A stretch of 64,000 bases of DNA from Gigaspora margarita. Taxonomy: Eukaryota > Glomeromycota > Glomeromycetes > Diversisporales > Gigasporaceae. The position numbers and the translations under genes are program-made. Below are positions 24,116 through 35,739 of the stretch, in pieces. Position 1 is the stretch's first letter. Every line of letters begins with the position of its first letter. The notes below the pieces were generated by a model. The model did not search any database, was not told the origin of the DNA, and was given only the letters and a program-made list of their open reading frames with translations. Location of the stretch: the NCBI GenBank assembly GCA_009809945.1, contig WTPW01000065.1:351632-415631 (forward strand), written 5' to 3'.

Positions 24116-25101
24116 NNNNNNNNNNNNNNNNNNNNNNNNNNNNNNNNNNNNNNNNNNNNNNNNNNNNNNNNNNNNNNNNNNNNNNNNNNNNNNNNNNNNN
24201 NNNNNNNNNNNNNNNNNNNNNNNNNNNNNNNNNNNNNNNNNNNNNNNNNNNNNNNNNNNNNNNNNNNNNNNNNNNNNNNNNNNNNNNNNNNNNNNNNNNN
24301 NNNNNNNNNNNNNNNNNNNNNNNNNNNNNNNNNNNNNNNNNNNNNNNNNNNNNNNNNNNNNNNNNNNNNNNNNNNNNNNNNNNNNNNNNNNNNNNNNNNN
24401 NNNNNNNNNNNNNNNNNNNNNNNNNNNNNNNNNNNNNNNNNNNNNNNNNNNNNNNNNNNNNNNNNNNNNNNNNNNNNNNNNNNNNNNNNNNNNNNNNNNN
24501 NNNNNNNNNNNNNNNNNNNNNNNNNNNNNNNNNNNNNNNNNNNNNNNNNNNNNNNNNNNNNNNNNNNNNNNNNNNNNNNNNNNNNNNNNNNNNNNNNNNN
24601 NNNNNNNNNNNNNNNNNNNNNNNNNNNNNNNNNNNNNNNNNNNNNNNNNNNNNNNNNNNNNNNNNNNNNNNNNNNNNNNNNNNNNNNNNNNNNNNNNNNN
24701 NNNNNNNNNNNNNNNNNNNNNNNNNNNNNNNNNNNNNNNNNNNNNNNNNNNNNNNNNNNNNNNNNNNNNNNNNNNNNNNNNNNNNNNNNNNNNNNNNNNN
24801 NNNNNNNNNNNNNNNNNNNNNNNNNNNNNNNNNNNNNNNNNNNNNNNNNNNNNNNNNNNNNNNNNNNNNNNNNNNNNNNNNNNNNNNNNNNNNNNNNNNN
24901 NNNNNNNNNNNNNNNNNNNNNNNNNNNNNNNNNNNNNNNNNNNNNNNNNNNNNNNNNNNNNNNNNNNNNNNNNNNNNNNNNNNNNNNNNNNNNNNNNNNN
25001 NNNNNNNNNNNNNNNNNNNNNNNNNNNNNNNNNNNNNNNNNNNNNNNNNNNNNNNNNNNNNNNNNNNNNNNNNNNNNNNNNNNNNNNNNNNNNNNNNNNN
25101 N
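24116..25101. other. Assembly gap (986 N)
   Basis: A run of N ending exactly where the palindromic satellite array begins, so the gap is probably unassembled satellite. Gap size is an estimate by the assembler. Confidence 0.95.
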
Positions 25102-26113
25102 AGAATCATAGAATTTTTTAGTATTTTTATTAATAAAATTATATAAAATATTATAATTATCAAAATTTTACTAATTGATTCTAACATTGTGCTCTAAGAA
25201 AACTTGTTCACACATAAAAATACAATATTCTGGCATATTTACTTTTATATTTCTTAAAAATTTAAGCGAAGATGCTTAATTTTGGATTTTTTTAATCAAA
25301 AAATCCAAAATTAAGTATCTTCTCTTAAATTTTCAAGAAATATAAAATTAAATATGCTGAAATAATGTATTTTTATGTGCTGAACAAGTTTTCTTAGAGC
25401 ACAATGTTAGAATCAATTAGTAAAATTTTGATAGTTATAATATTTTATATAATTTTATTAATAAAAATACTAAAAAATTCTATGATTCTCAAAATTTTAC
25501 TAAATGATTCTAACATTGTGCTCTTAGAAAACTTGTTTAGCACATAAAAATACATTATTCCAGCATATTTAATTTTATATTTCTTGAAAACTTAAAAGAA
25601 GATGCTTAATTTTGGATTTTTTGATCAAAAAAATCCAAAATTAAGCATTTTCTCTTAAATTTTCAAGAAATATAAAAGTAAAAATACTGGAATAATGTAT
25701 TTTTATGTACTGAACAAGTTTTCTTAGAGCACAATGTTAGAATCAATTAGTAAAATTTTGATAATTATAATTTTTATATAATTTTATTAATAAAAATACT
25801 AAAAAATTCTATGANTCNCAAAATTTTACTAATTGATTCTAANANNGTGNTCTAANAAAACTTGTTNAGCACATAAAAATACATTATTGCAGCATATTTA
25901 CTTTTATATTTCTTGAAAATTTAAGAGAAGATGCTTAATTTTGGATTTTTTTGATCAAAAAATCCAAAATTAAGCATCTTCTTTAAAATTTTCAAGAAAT
26001 ATAAATTAATATGCCAGAATAATGTATTTTTATGTGCTGAACAAGTTTTCTTAGAGCACAATATTAGAATCAATTAGTAAAACTTTGATAATTATAATAT
26101 TTTATATAATTTT
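25102..26113. repeat. Palindromic satellite array, three units of about 330 bases
   Basis: The phrase GAACAAGTTTTCTTAGAGC recurs at about 25383, 25714 and 26040. Each unit holds two palindromes: one around TTTTGATCAAAA with arms GATGCTTAATTTTGGATTT, another around TATTTTTATTAATAAAA with arms TTAGAATCAATTAGTAAAAT. Isolated Ns (25815-25867) show uncertain consensus. Confidence 0.9.
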
Positions 26114-27085
26114 AGGGAATTGCTATTTCCACCATGGTATTTTGCTATTTTCACTATGGTCACACAAGATTTTCTATTTTTAGAATTAATATAATATATT
26201 ATAAAATTATATTCTAACTTTACCTTTAACCCTAACTCTAAAACTAATAAGTAAACTTTCTTTGGCTTTTAATAAAAAGTTGTAGAGCTCATTTTTCTGA
26301 TTCTAATAGTAGTTAAATCATCAAAATTGGCCTGGTGGATCCCAAGATACTTGTGATCTAAGAAGTGAACATAAGGATCAGCAAATTCACTATTACACAA
26401 ACTATTCATTTTCTTTACATATATTTTGAACTGTTTTTTTATTGTAGGCAAAAATTTTACTAAGAAACTAATAAATCTCGTCTTAAGAACTAGTATTTTT
26501 TTGAGCCAAAGAACAATTTTACTTGGAGTCAAAAGAGAGAGAGAGAGAGAGAGAGAGAAGTCAATTGTAATAATAAAATTCTGTGCAAATCACGATTTTT
26601 CGTTAACAGCATTTTTCTAACTTAGATTTGTTTTTCTTTACATACATTTTGAAACGTTTTTTTATCATAATGAAAAATTTTACTAAGAAAATAATAAAAT
26701 ACATCTTAAAAAACTGGCATTTTTTTGAGTCAAAGAATAAGTTTACTTAAGAACCCAAATCCAATTATCATAATAAAATTCTGCACAAATCATGATTTTT
26801 CGTTTGACAGCCTTTTCTAGCTTTGTGTAACAGTGAATTTGCTGATCCTTATGTTCTCTTCTTTGATCACAAGTATCTTGGAATCCACGAGCTAATTTTG
26901 ATGATTTAACTACCATTAGAATCAGGGAAATGAGCTCTACAACTTTCAATTAGAAGCCAAAGAAGGTTTATTTTTTAGTTTTTAGGGTTAGGGTTAGAAT
27001 TAAAGTTAGAAGTAGAATTAGATATATTATTTTAATTCTAAAAATAGAAAATCTTGTGTAACTATAGTGAAAATAGCAACAAAAA
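26114..27085. mobile_element. Inverted-repeat element in the satellite array
   Basis: Ends of the form TTGCTATTTTCACTAT(G/A)GT continue into a shared CACAAGATTTTCTATTTTTA on both sides. Inner arms repeat GTTGTAGAGCTCAT and TTGGCTTTTAAT. The middle is a direct duplication of about 120 bases (26405-26530 and 26630-26750) separated by a (GA)n tract. Telomere-like CCCTAACTC and GGGTTAGGGTT tracts lie in the two arms. Confidence 0.75.
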
Positions 27086-27599
27086 TACTAAAAAATTCTA
27101 TAATTCTTAAAATTTTACTAATTAATTCTAACTTTGTGCTCTAAGAAAACTTGTTCAGCACATAAAAATACATTATTTCAGGTATAATTCTTGCAAAATG
27201 TAGTTAATTTGCTAAAAATAAAATATAATATGCATAAAATTGCTATAATTTGCCAAAATGCTTTATATAACCTTTTTTAAAATTAAAGTCAATTTGCTAA
27301 AACTTAAATTAGGACCTCAGACCAAATTTTCTGCAATTTGCTTAAAAAAGATATGACATATATCAGAGATGTCCATGGTCCTCTATAATGTATGAAATAT
27401 ATCTGATATATACTAGACCACAACTGCTAAACAAAAAAATTTTTATTATGATCCTCAAATATAACCTCATATAGATTATTTGGAGGCCTATTAGGGTATT
27501 AGATAGCAAATGGCCCACTATCATAGTGCAGTTGACTACTGTAAGATTTTTGAAAATTTGTCAATTAATTTGTTAAAAAATTTAACATAATAAATCTTG

Positions 27600-27717
27600 T
27601 ACCATATATTACTGATTAGAAGCTACCCCCGAATAGAAGCTACCCCTGCGGTTTAGTCTAAGAAAATTGAAGAAAATCGAAAATTTTTTGTTAGCTTCTA
27701 TTCGGTAATATACGGTA
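27600..27717. mobile_element. MITE with TACCGTATATTAC ends
   Basis: The left end TACCATATATTACTGATTAG and right end, complement of TACCGTATATTACCGAATAG, extend into AGAAGCTA. TA flanks the core. Only 118 bases long. Confidence 0.8.
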
Positions 27718-28139
27718 TTTTAAAATGCTTTAACTCCTGCTCTAGTAAAAGTACTCTGGACATCTAGTATAGAGATTATACTTGAAATTTTTCAGCAAAA
27801 CCACCTAAAATTTGAGAAGCAAAAAACAGTTTTTGGCAAATATCTTGGCATCCAGTAGTCCAATTTGAATGAACTTTTTTAAAATGAAGCTCTTAGTTAG
27901 TGTTTCAATTCGTAATCTGTTAATCCAAATTGATCTGATGATTCAGATTGAATACGGATATCCATATCTATTAATTTTAACCAGATAGATCCATAATATT
28001 TACAGATTAAGGATAAGGATTATCTGTATCATAATTCTAAATATCTTTTCATGTGATTGTCAATTTGTAAATATATTACACTTCCTTTGGTAAATGTAAA
28101 TGTAACGATTATTGATTATAGCTGATTTGAAAATTAGTG

Positions 28140-28240
28140 GGACACATAATCACAACAGTATTGTGTGTCGATTTGTAACAAAATTTTTTACAGTAAATCA
28201 TGAATCAACTAAATATTGAGAGGTTACAGCAGATCAGCAT
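28140..28240. repeat. Fragment of the roughly 110-base monomer
   Basis: Contains GTAACAAAATTTTTTACAGT, the core of the monomer seen at 55090-55740. Another fragment is at 29810-29940. Confidence 0.5.
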
Positions 28241-28581
28241 GGAATGAACTGGAATACAAGTATTTTACACCCTGTCTGATTAACTTAATGCCGAAATTAT
28301 ACTTGACAAGTATGGTATAGATGAGCAGGTCAGTAAAATACAGGCAGATTTTTAAAACCTTACCATATGATATAATCAGCTATAATTCTAACCCTAATGC
28401 CAATATATATAACACCAGATCAGTATGGTACAGCTTTTAAAATTCGGTGTGTACTATACTGATATGCTCACCCATACCATATTGATTAGTGAAAATACTA
28501 ATCGATACCATACCGGTCCGTTATGGTATCAATTAGTATTTTCACAAATCAATATGGTATGGGTGAGCATATCAGTATAGT

Positions 28582-29590
28582 TAGGGATGGTTAGGTTGGT
28601 TTAGGTTCAGTTTTGGTTCTAAAACCTTTAGGTTCTATTTTATGGACCTAAGAACTTGGTTTTTATAACTTAGGTTCCAAGCCTGGTTTGGTTTAGATTA
28701 AGTTCCAGAACTTGGTTCCAGAACCTGGTTCTGGAACCCAGTTCTTGAACCTGGTTCTGGAACCTGGTTTGGTTCAGGTTAAGTTCTAGAACCTGGTTCA
28801 GAACCTGGTTCAGATTCATAGAATAACTTTTTTCTAATTAGCTAATATGAATTAATTACCCAGATAACTTGTACACTTTAAAGTACTTTTTGATATTTCA
28901 CTAAGGGAAGTGCAGTAAATCATATAATTTTCTGGGGGGTCACCCATCTATCACGTCCTATATATATATATATATATATAATGATAATATATAGTATAAA
29001 TAGCCAATAATATTGAAGTAAAATCGATTTTTAGTTAATCGCAGATAGTTGCTACATAGTAAAGTCTAAATTCTAAAATGCCAATTGATAATTATCGATT
29101 AAGTAAACTTGTTTGGAAGAACAAAATACACATATTATAAAATTTTTATTAAAATTGAATAATTTTTTATTATTTAACTTTTAATTTTTACGTTCGTTAA
29201 ATATATTTTTTAAAAAATTTTAATTTTTCTGTCAAAAGTAAAAATCAAAAATCAATTAATAAAAAATTCTCTAATATTTATGAAAATTTTATGGTACGTG
29301 TATAATGACCTTTTGAATAAGTTTACTTAAGCGATTTTAATCGATTTTCTTAGTAAAATTAGAATTTACTATGTAGCGACTTTTGTCGATTGTGGGGTAG
29401 CTTATTTTCAGATCAAAGACGTTTTTGAGTTTTTTTAAAAATTATAAAATTTGATTGGTCAATAGTCCTATCACTAGGGGGGTCAGGACTAGGGATAGTT
29501 AGGTTGGTTTAGGTTTGGTTTTTGGTTTGGAACCTTTAGGTTCCAAAAACTAGGTTTTAGGTTCCAAACCTAGAACCTTTACCAACCCTA
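28582..29590. mobile_element. hAT-like element, GGTTC-rich
   Basis: Ends TAGGGATGGTTAGG and CCAACCCTA, with a perfect 8-bp duplication AGTATAGT on each side (28574-28581, 29591-29598) inside the MITE arm. The interior repeats GGTTCTGGAACCTGGTT and GGTTTAGGTT in both orientations. A second copy of the left end lies at 29490, suggesting an internal nested copy. The middle holds the shared module at 29000-29410. Confidence 0.88.
29000..29410. repeat. Shared inverted-repeat module, copy 1
   Basis: Begins with AGTTGCTACATAGTAAAGT and ends with its inverse (TTTACTATGTAGCGAC). The same module lies at 32990-33405 inside another hAT-like element. It is probably a MITE that inserted in both. Confidence 0.75.
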
Positions 29591-29649
29591 AGTATAGTAC
29601 ACCCCAAATTTTAAAAGCTGTACCATACTGATCCGGTGTTATATATATT

Positions 29650-32600
29650 AACATTAAGTTAATGATGCCTAACATGGCTCATGTGACCCTTAAAAACATA
29701 TGGTTGAGTTGCGTCATGCATCATGCAACTTCAGGCTTCATCAGTTGCATCAAGCATCTATAATACCGGTACCATACTGTAATTTCCCATATTATACAAT
29801 TCTGGTCATCCATACAGAAATTTTTTTTACAGCAAATCACCACAATAATCAGGAAGTTTTGTAACAAAATTTTACAGTAAATTGTGATAGAAACCACAAC
29901 TGTTAGTTCCAATATGAGCTAACTCAAAACCATACTGCATTGGGGTATTTGATACACTATGAAAACCAAATCTATATCTGATATGTAGTATCATATAAAA
30001 TTCTAATAATTCAAAATCGATATAAATTTAGAAATGGCATGGTACATGCACATATGCGATCATCATAAATTTGCAACCAACTATATACATAAGACAGATT
30101 TTTAAATGATTTTTCCTGATTAACCAATCTAGAGTTCAATTCGGATAGCATATCCAGGTGATACCCACTTGGGTTAAATCACTAATAACACCTAAAAAAA
30201 AAAACTTATATAAATTTGCTATAGAACTTCCTACACTAAATTCGATTTTAATCTTTTGTTATATAGTCACTGCATTTGTCTGACACGTTTCTTTAATTTA
30301 TTAAATTTGAAATTGGCATTTCATTTTGTCAGCTATTTGAAATAAATTTGGTATATTTCAAATAAACAGCTTCATATTAATATTGTAGCCAAATTTGTAA
30401 ATGTAATGAGTAAAGTGATAGCACTTTTTGCTCATATAGAATCTGAATTCAAAATTTAAATTCAAATTTATCCAGATTTGGATTATTATCCGGATACACA
30501 AAGTAGGATCCAAATTTAATCCAGATGGCCCTTAAAGAATAGGATCAAAACATTACTCTCAGTAAGGTGCATCTAACAAAAAAGTTTATTCAATTCTGAT
30601 CACTGGATTAGAAGTTATTAAAGTAAATAGATTTTGTCATTTTTAGCAAATTAGATCAAAATTAGCCAAAATCCAGTTATGACCTATATGAGAGATGTCC
30701 AGGGTTCTCTAGTAAAGTAAATTTAAGTCTGCAACTTGCATAAGAAATAATTATGTAGTTTAGAACTATGTTAAGATATTTTTCATTTTATTAATATGGT
30801 GAAAATTATAAATTAGTAAATTTAGCAATTATTTAAACAATTAAGTTATAGAAACCTTCTAAAATTTACATATTAATATCAAATATAGCAACATAGTTTT
30901 ACAGCCACACTATTTTAATATTATTTGCAAATTACAGAATTGAATTTGTCTTATTATAAAGAGAGCTATAATATTTTAAAAGTATTATTCAAATAATTTG
31001 GTTATAGAGACATGCTAAAATTTATATATAGCAAAGTTGTTTAAACAGCACTATTTTTATATTATTTGCAAGTTACAAAATCAAATTTTCTTTACAAAAA
31101 AAGAAATTATACTTCAACAATTATCGTATTATATTTTGTATCAGTTAGGTCAAATAGATTGAGTCTAGTAAAAAATATAATTGAAAGCTGGTAACAGGTT
31201 TTCTCTTATCTGGCACACGTAATCATACTGGTCCTGTGCAGTATCACATGCTGTGCAGCTATCTTATTTTAATAGTAAATTGTAATGGTTACCTACTTTG
31301 ATCGCTTATTTCAAGGGTCCCATAAAAGAAAACCTTATAAGGGATATAGCATGGTTGTTCAGAAAGAAAAATTTTATGTCATTGGCAAGTTTAGGGTAGA
31401 TAAAAAACAAACCTGAATAGGATTCAGTCATCAAAAATTACTTGTCGTTTTTTATTTTTATTACAGTAATATGATAAAACTAACAAGGTGTTTGACTTAT
31501 TTTACTATTTAGTTGTTCTTTGTTAGTAATATGATGAGCTGAGATTCTTAATAAAAGTTTAGAATATGAAATAATAGTTTTATTGAGCTTATTTATTAAA
31601 AACTAAATTAAAGTTGGTTTTATAATGTAGTTTTGTGAAATATATATTGGGTACTCTTAGGGTGTTTTCAAGCACCTCCTACAATAGATCAGAATAAATT
31701 TCAATTAGTCAGAATCTGAATAAAAATTTACCATGATTATCACTTAATTCAAAAAACCTGGAGCTGTGACCACAAATTTTTTTTCATAGAGCTGCGTTGA
31801 TTGACTAAATTTTATTATTGATAGAGTAATTAAAGAGATTGTTCAAGCTCAATTACTCTTTTATTTTATTGTTATTATTTTTTTATAACATTTTCAACAA
31901 GACTGTTGTCGCTACAAAACAATTACTATGCTACTTTTATATGAAAACTTTTATAGCAAAAAAAGCATTTAGAATTTTAATACTCAAGAATAAGTACTTA
32001 CTTTCCAACTTTTAGTAACTGATATTACTAACCCATTTTTAATTGCTTTTTTGGATTTTAGCCACATGCCACAGTGATCAACAAAAATAGAATAAAATCC
32101 ATAAAGTATACTAAAAAATTGTATGTAATTGGTAATTAACCAATCATATTATATAAAAAATAATTGAACCAAACTATCAAAGATTTGAATAAATAGATAA
32201 ATTTATTTAAGAATTAAAATACATTTGCTTTTTACTTTTTGATATTATGGTAAGGCCTTGCTTATATTTTTATTAATAATTTAGAAAAGCTACTATATAT
32301 AGTATACTTCTTTGTATAAATACAAAATTTAAATTACATGCAAGAATTAAAGCTCAGACTAATTTATCTGTAGTCTAAACCTACTAAAGTAGTCAAGACT
32401 CACCTAGTTTGATAAAGTTAAATTAAAGTTTATTGAAATACTATATTTAACCCAATGGATAGCCCAAAAACTAATCTTCTTAAGAGCTGTACCAATAGGT
32501 GGACATAAGTTTGAATTAATATGAAGTTGATCAGGTTGGCCACAAGGATAGCTATATATAAATGTTCTTCATGAAGATAGTTGCCTTTTAGTTTGTGATA

Positions 32601-32690
32601 TAGTGAAAGTATGAGTAGAAGAAGGATATATTAAAATATATTTGCATTAATTAACATAAAGCTAACAATTGTACAGTTTTAATCCATACA
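29650..32690. other. No gene seen
   Basis: AT-rich, with a monomer fragment at 29810-29940, TTCGGAT/ATCCGGAT-type repeats at 30130-30180 and 30430-30520, and an end like that at 17040 near 30690. The block 31664-31810 resembles, in inverse orientation, 54280-54450 (shared GTGTTTTCAAGCACC and TTTTTTTCAT(A/G)GAG). No supported open frame. Confidence 0.45.
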
Positions 32691-32989
32691 TATAACTAGT
32701 GTTGGCATTGGACATATGTCTATCTAATTTTAACATAATTGGACTGGACTGGATATTGGACATATACTGGACATAGTCCATGTTCAATATGTCCAACAAT
32801 TTACTAAAATTTTTAAAATTATTTATTATATAAGCTATAACAAAATTTTATTTAAATTTATATAATAAAAGAATTTAAAATTAATTCTAAATTAGCATAA
32901 GTTGAATAGAATTCTCATAAACCTGAGCAATAAAGAATTCTATTTAATATATAACTCTAGAATTACCAATTATCAATACTGTATGTATT

Positions 32990-33405
32990 TGAAATAAGCT
33001 AATTTTTGAGTAAAATCGATTTTGGTCAATCATAGATAGTTGCTACATAGTAAAGTTTAGATTTTACTATATAAATTGATACTATCACTTAAGTAAACTT
33101 GTTTGGAATATCAAAATGCATATATATTAAAATTTCATTAAAATTGAAGAACTTTTTGTTATGTAACTTTTGATTTTTATATTCATCAAATATATTTTTT
33201 TAAAAAAATTTATTTTTTTGTCAAATGTAAAAATTAAAAGTCAATTAATAAAATATTCTTCAATTTTTCTAAAAATTTTAACATATGTGTAATTTGATCT
33301 TCTGAATATGTTTATTTAAGCAATAATAACTAATTTATATGGTAAACTTTGGACTTTACTATGTAATAACTATAAATGATTGTGGGGTAGTTTATTTTTA
33401 GATTA
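32990..33405. repeat. Shared inverted-repeat module, copy 2
   Basis: Homologous to 29000-29410: AATAAGCTA, AATCGATTTT, AGTTGCTACATAGTAAAGT at the left and the inverse at the right. Confidence 0.75.
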
Positions 33406-33570
33406 AACATTTTTGTTTTTTGCCCTAAAGAAGGAGGTAGGTAGTAGCCTATTTTTAGACATATATGGTATTATAATTACAGTTTCTTATAGTGAATATA
33501 GTTATTTTTAAATTGTTAAATTATTTAAATTTTATCTATGCATCAAAAGTATAGTATAATAATTCAAATA

Positions 33571-34827
33571 TGGGGGTGAGTCAGTAGAAAAGGGACAAAT
33601 TTTTTCTAAGTAAAAGTTTTCTTAACTTTAAACTTAAATATCTTAACAACTATCTTAATAAATTTAATAAATTTTTTTTTATTTTAATTCTATATCAGTT
33701 ATCCGATTTGTCACACTATTGTCATATGTAAATTTTTTATATAAATTATAAAAAAACATATAAAATTACTATAAACTTTGAAGAAATAATTTTCCAAAGT
33801 CTACATATCAACTTAAAATTAAATTCTTCAGGAATATAGAACAAGGAAAGGAGAAAAAGGTAGTACAAAAATTAATCAAAATTTACTGATTTTACACAAA
33901 ATAAAAATGTAACTTCATCAAAAACAAATATTTTCCAATTTTAAGATAAAAATCTTATGTAAAATCATGCTCAGAACAACTTTACTTAATCAGCGGAAGT
34001 GTGTTACCTTGTAAGAAAAATGGGTTATCTATATACTAGATAAAACTTTTTTTTCATTAGGCAACCTACTTTGGGCCCTTAAGCAAAGTTGTTCAGCATG
34101 TAATTTTATATCACATCTGAGGTTAAAACGGCTTTCTTGGACCTTTTTACTAAGTGAAAAATGGGGTTAAAGTTAGAAAAAAAAAATTTTTCTTACTTTA
34201 AACCCATTTTTCACTTAGTAAAAGGTCTGAGAAAGCCATTTCAACCTCAGATGTAATATAAAATTACATGCCAAACAACTTTGCTTAAGGGCCCAACATA
34301 GGTTGCCTAATTAAAAAAAATAAAGTTTTATCTTGTAAAGTTAAAAATTTTGACTTTAGCATATAGATAACCCATTTTTCTTACAAGGTAACCCACTTCC
34401 GCTAATTAAGTAAAGTTGTTCAGAGCATGATTTTACATAAGATTCTTATTTTAAAATCAGAAAATATTTGTTTTTGATGAAGTTACATTTTTGTTTTGTG
34501 TAAAATTAGTAAAATTTTGATCTGATTTTTGTACTACCTTTTTCTTCTTCCCTTGTTCTATATTCCCAAAGAATTTAATTTTAAGTTGATATGTAGACTT
34601 TGGAACATCATTTCTTCAAAGTTTATAGTAATTTTATATATTTTTTTTTATAATTTTATATATAAAATATTTACATGTAATAAATCAGATAACTGATATA
34701 AATTTCAAGATTAAAATAAAAAATTTTTTAGCAAATTTGATTAAATACTTGTTAAGATATTTAAATTTAAAAAATTAAAAAAATTTTACTAAAAATAATT
34801 TGTTTCTTTTCTACTGACTCACCCCCA
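33571..34827. mobile_element. 1.26-kb near-perfect palindromic element
   Basis: Arms of about 610 bases meet near 34190, with outer ends TGGGGGTGAGTCAGTAGAAA and its complement, and TA on both sides (33569-33570, 34828-34829). The two arms differ at scattered positions. No coding sequence. A transcript would fold into a long hairpin. Confidence 0.88.
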
Positions 34828-35000
34828 TATAATAGTATAAAAGTTTATAATTTGATTGACCAATTGTCACATGATTATGTACTAATTTAATGTTACACAA
34901 TATCCAATGTTCAACCCCTTCTGGTCCAATGGACTGGACTGGACTGAACACAGATGGTTCAATATTCATGTTCAATATCTAGCCCAACACTGCATATAAT

Positions 35001-35340
35001 ATAAAAGACACAGTTGAATAATAATATATTTCTTATTAATTTCTACATTAACAAGAGATTATTTAATACAATTCCAAATTATCTATAATGACACATTATG
35101 AACCATCATACAATGACCTATAAATAATGCATCATTTTGATCATTTTATAATATGAATTCGTAATATTCTTTAGTATACTTTGATTACTATGATGAATCA
35201 TTATTTTGACATTATCAGAAAACCAAAATCTGTCATTATTCATAATTGCATAAATAACAAATTGAAAAATTTCAATTATATAAAAATCTTTCTAATCTCA
35301 AAAATCCATAAAATCAAAAATACAAGCTTATATTAAAATT
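35001..35340. other. No gene seen
   Basis: AT-rich DNA in which ATGATGAATCATTAT-like words recur in both orientations (35090-35240). Confidence 0.45.
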
Positions 35341-35358
35341 TAATAAAATACCTGCTTC

Positions 35359-35728
35359 TAGAGGTCTGACTTGTATTTGAATATTCATTTGTTCAATATT
35401 TTTTTATTCGAATATTGTTCAAAAATTTTGAAAATATTCAATAAATATTTACTGAATATTCATTAAATATTATATATATTTCAATTTTAAAAAATTATAT
35501 AATATCTCACTTAAATTAGCCAATAAAATTGCAAATAAATTATTAAAAAATAAAATAAAATTATAAAATTATATATATATATATATTTATATATTCAATG
35601 AATATTCAATGAATATATTCAGTAAAATTTTAAATATTTGAATATTCATTTAGTAAAAAATTATATATTTGAATATTTGAATATTAGTGAATATTTAGTG
35701 AATAGTATTTATCAAATCAGATCTCTAC
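35359..35728. mobile_element. hAT-like element filled with GAATATTCA repeats
   Basis: Ends TAGAGGTCTGACTTG and CAAATCAGATCTCTA, flanked by a perfect duplication CCTGCTTC (35351-35358, 35729-35736). The interior is a reshuffled TTGAATATTCAATGAATATT motif. Confidence 0.9.
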
Positions 35729-35739
35729 CTGCTTCATCA

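Larger units (their letters stand above)
23587..27490. mobile_element. Inverted-repeat element, long composite form
   Basis: Left end TAGGACTCTAAATAATCTAT and right end, complement of TAGGCCTCCAAATAATCTAT, are related to the ends at 18285-18724. It contains TTTGAAAA repeats, an assembly gap, the palindromic satellite array and another inverted-repeat element. It may be a real 3.9-kb element grown by nested insertion, or two partial elements brought together across the gap. Confidence 0.5.
28410..29641. mobile_element. Palindromic MITE split by a hAT-like element
   Basis: TAACACCAGATCAGTATGG at the left is mirrored at the right (29615-29641). The arms continue with ATGCTCACCCATACCATATT and its complement around a centre near 28508. 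The right arm is interrupted at 28582-29590. Without the insert the MITE is about 215 bases. Confidence 0.85.
32697..34992. mobile_element. hAT-like element with nested elements
   Basis: Ends TAGTGTTGGCATTGGA and the complement of CAGTGTTGGGCTAGA, flanked by CATATAAC and CATATAAT (8-bp duplication with one change). Subterminal repeats of the ATTGGACATATTGGACTGG type are present at both ends. It holds the module at 32990-33405 and the palindrome at 33571-34827. Confidence 0.85.

Noticed and set aside
24096-25187. A 363-codon open frame on the minus strand
   Set aside because: It consists almost entirely of N from the assembly gap.
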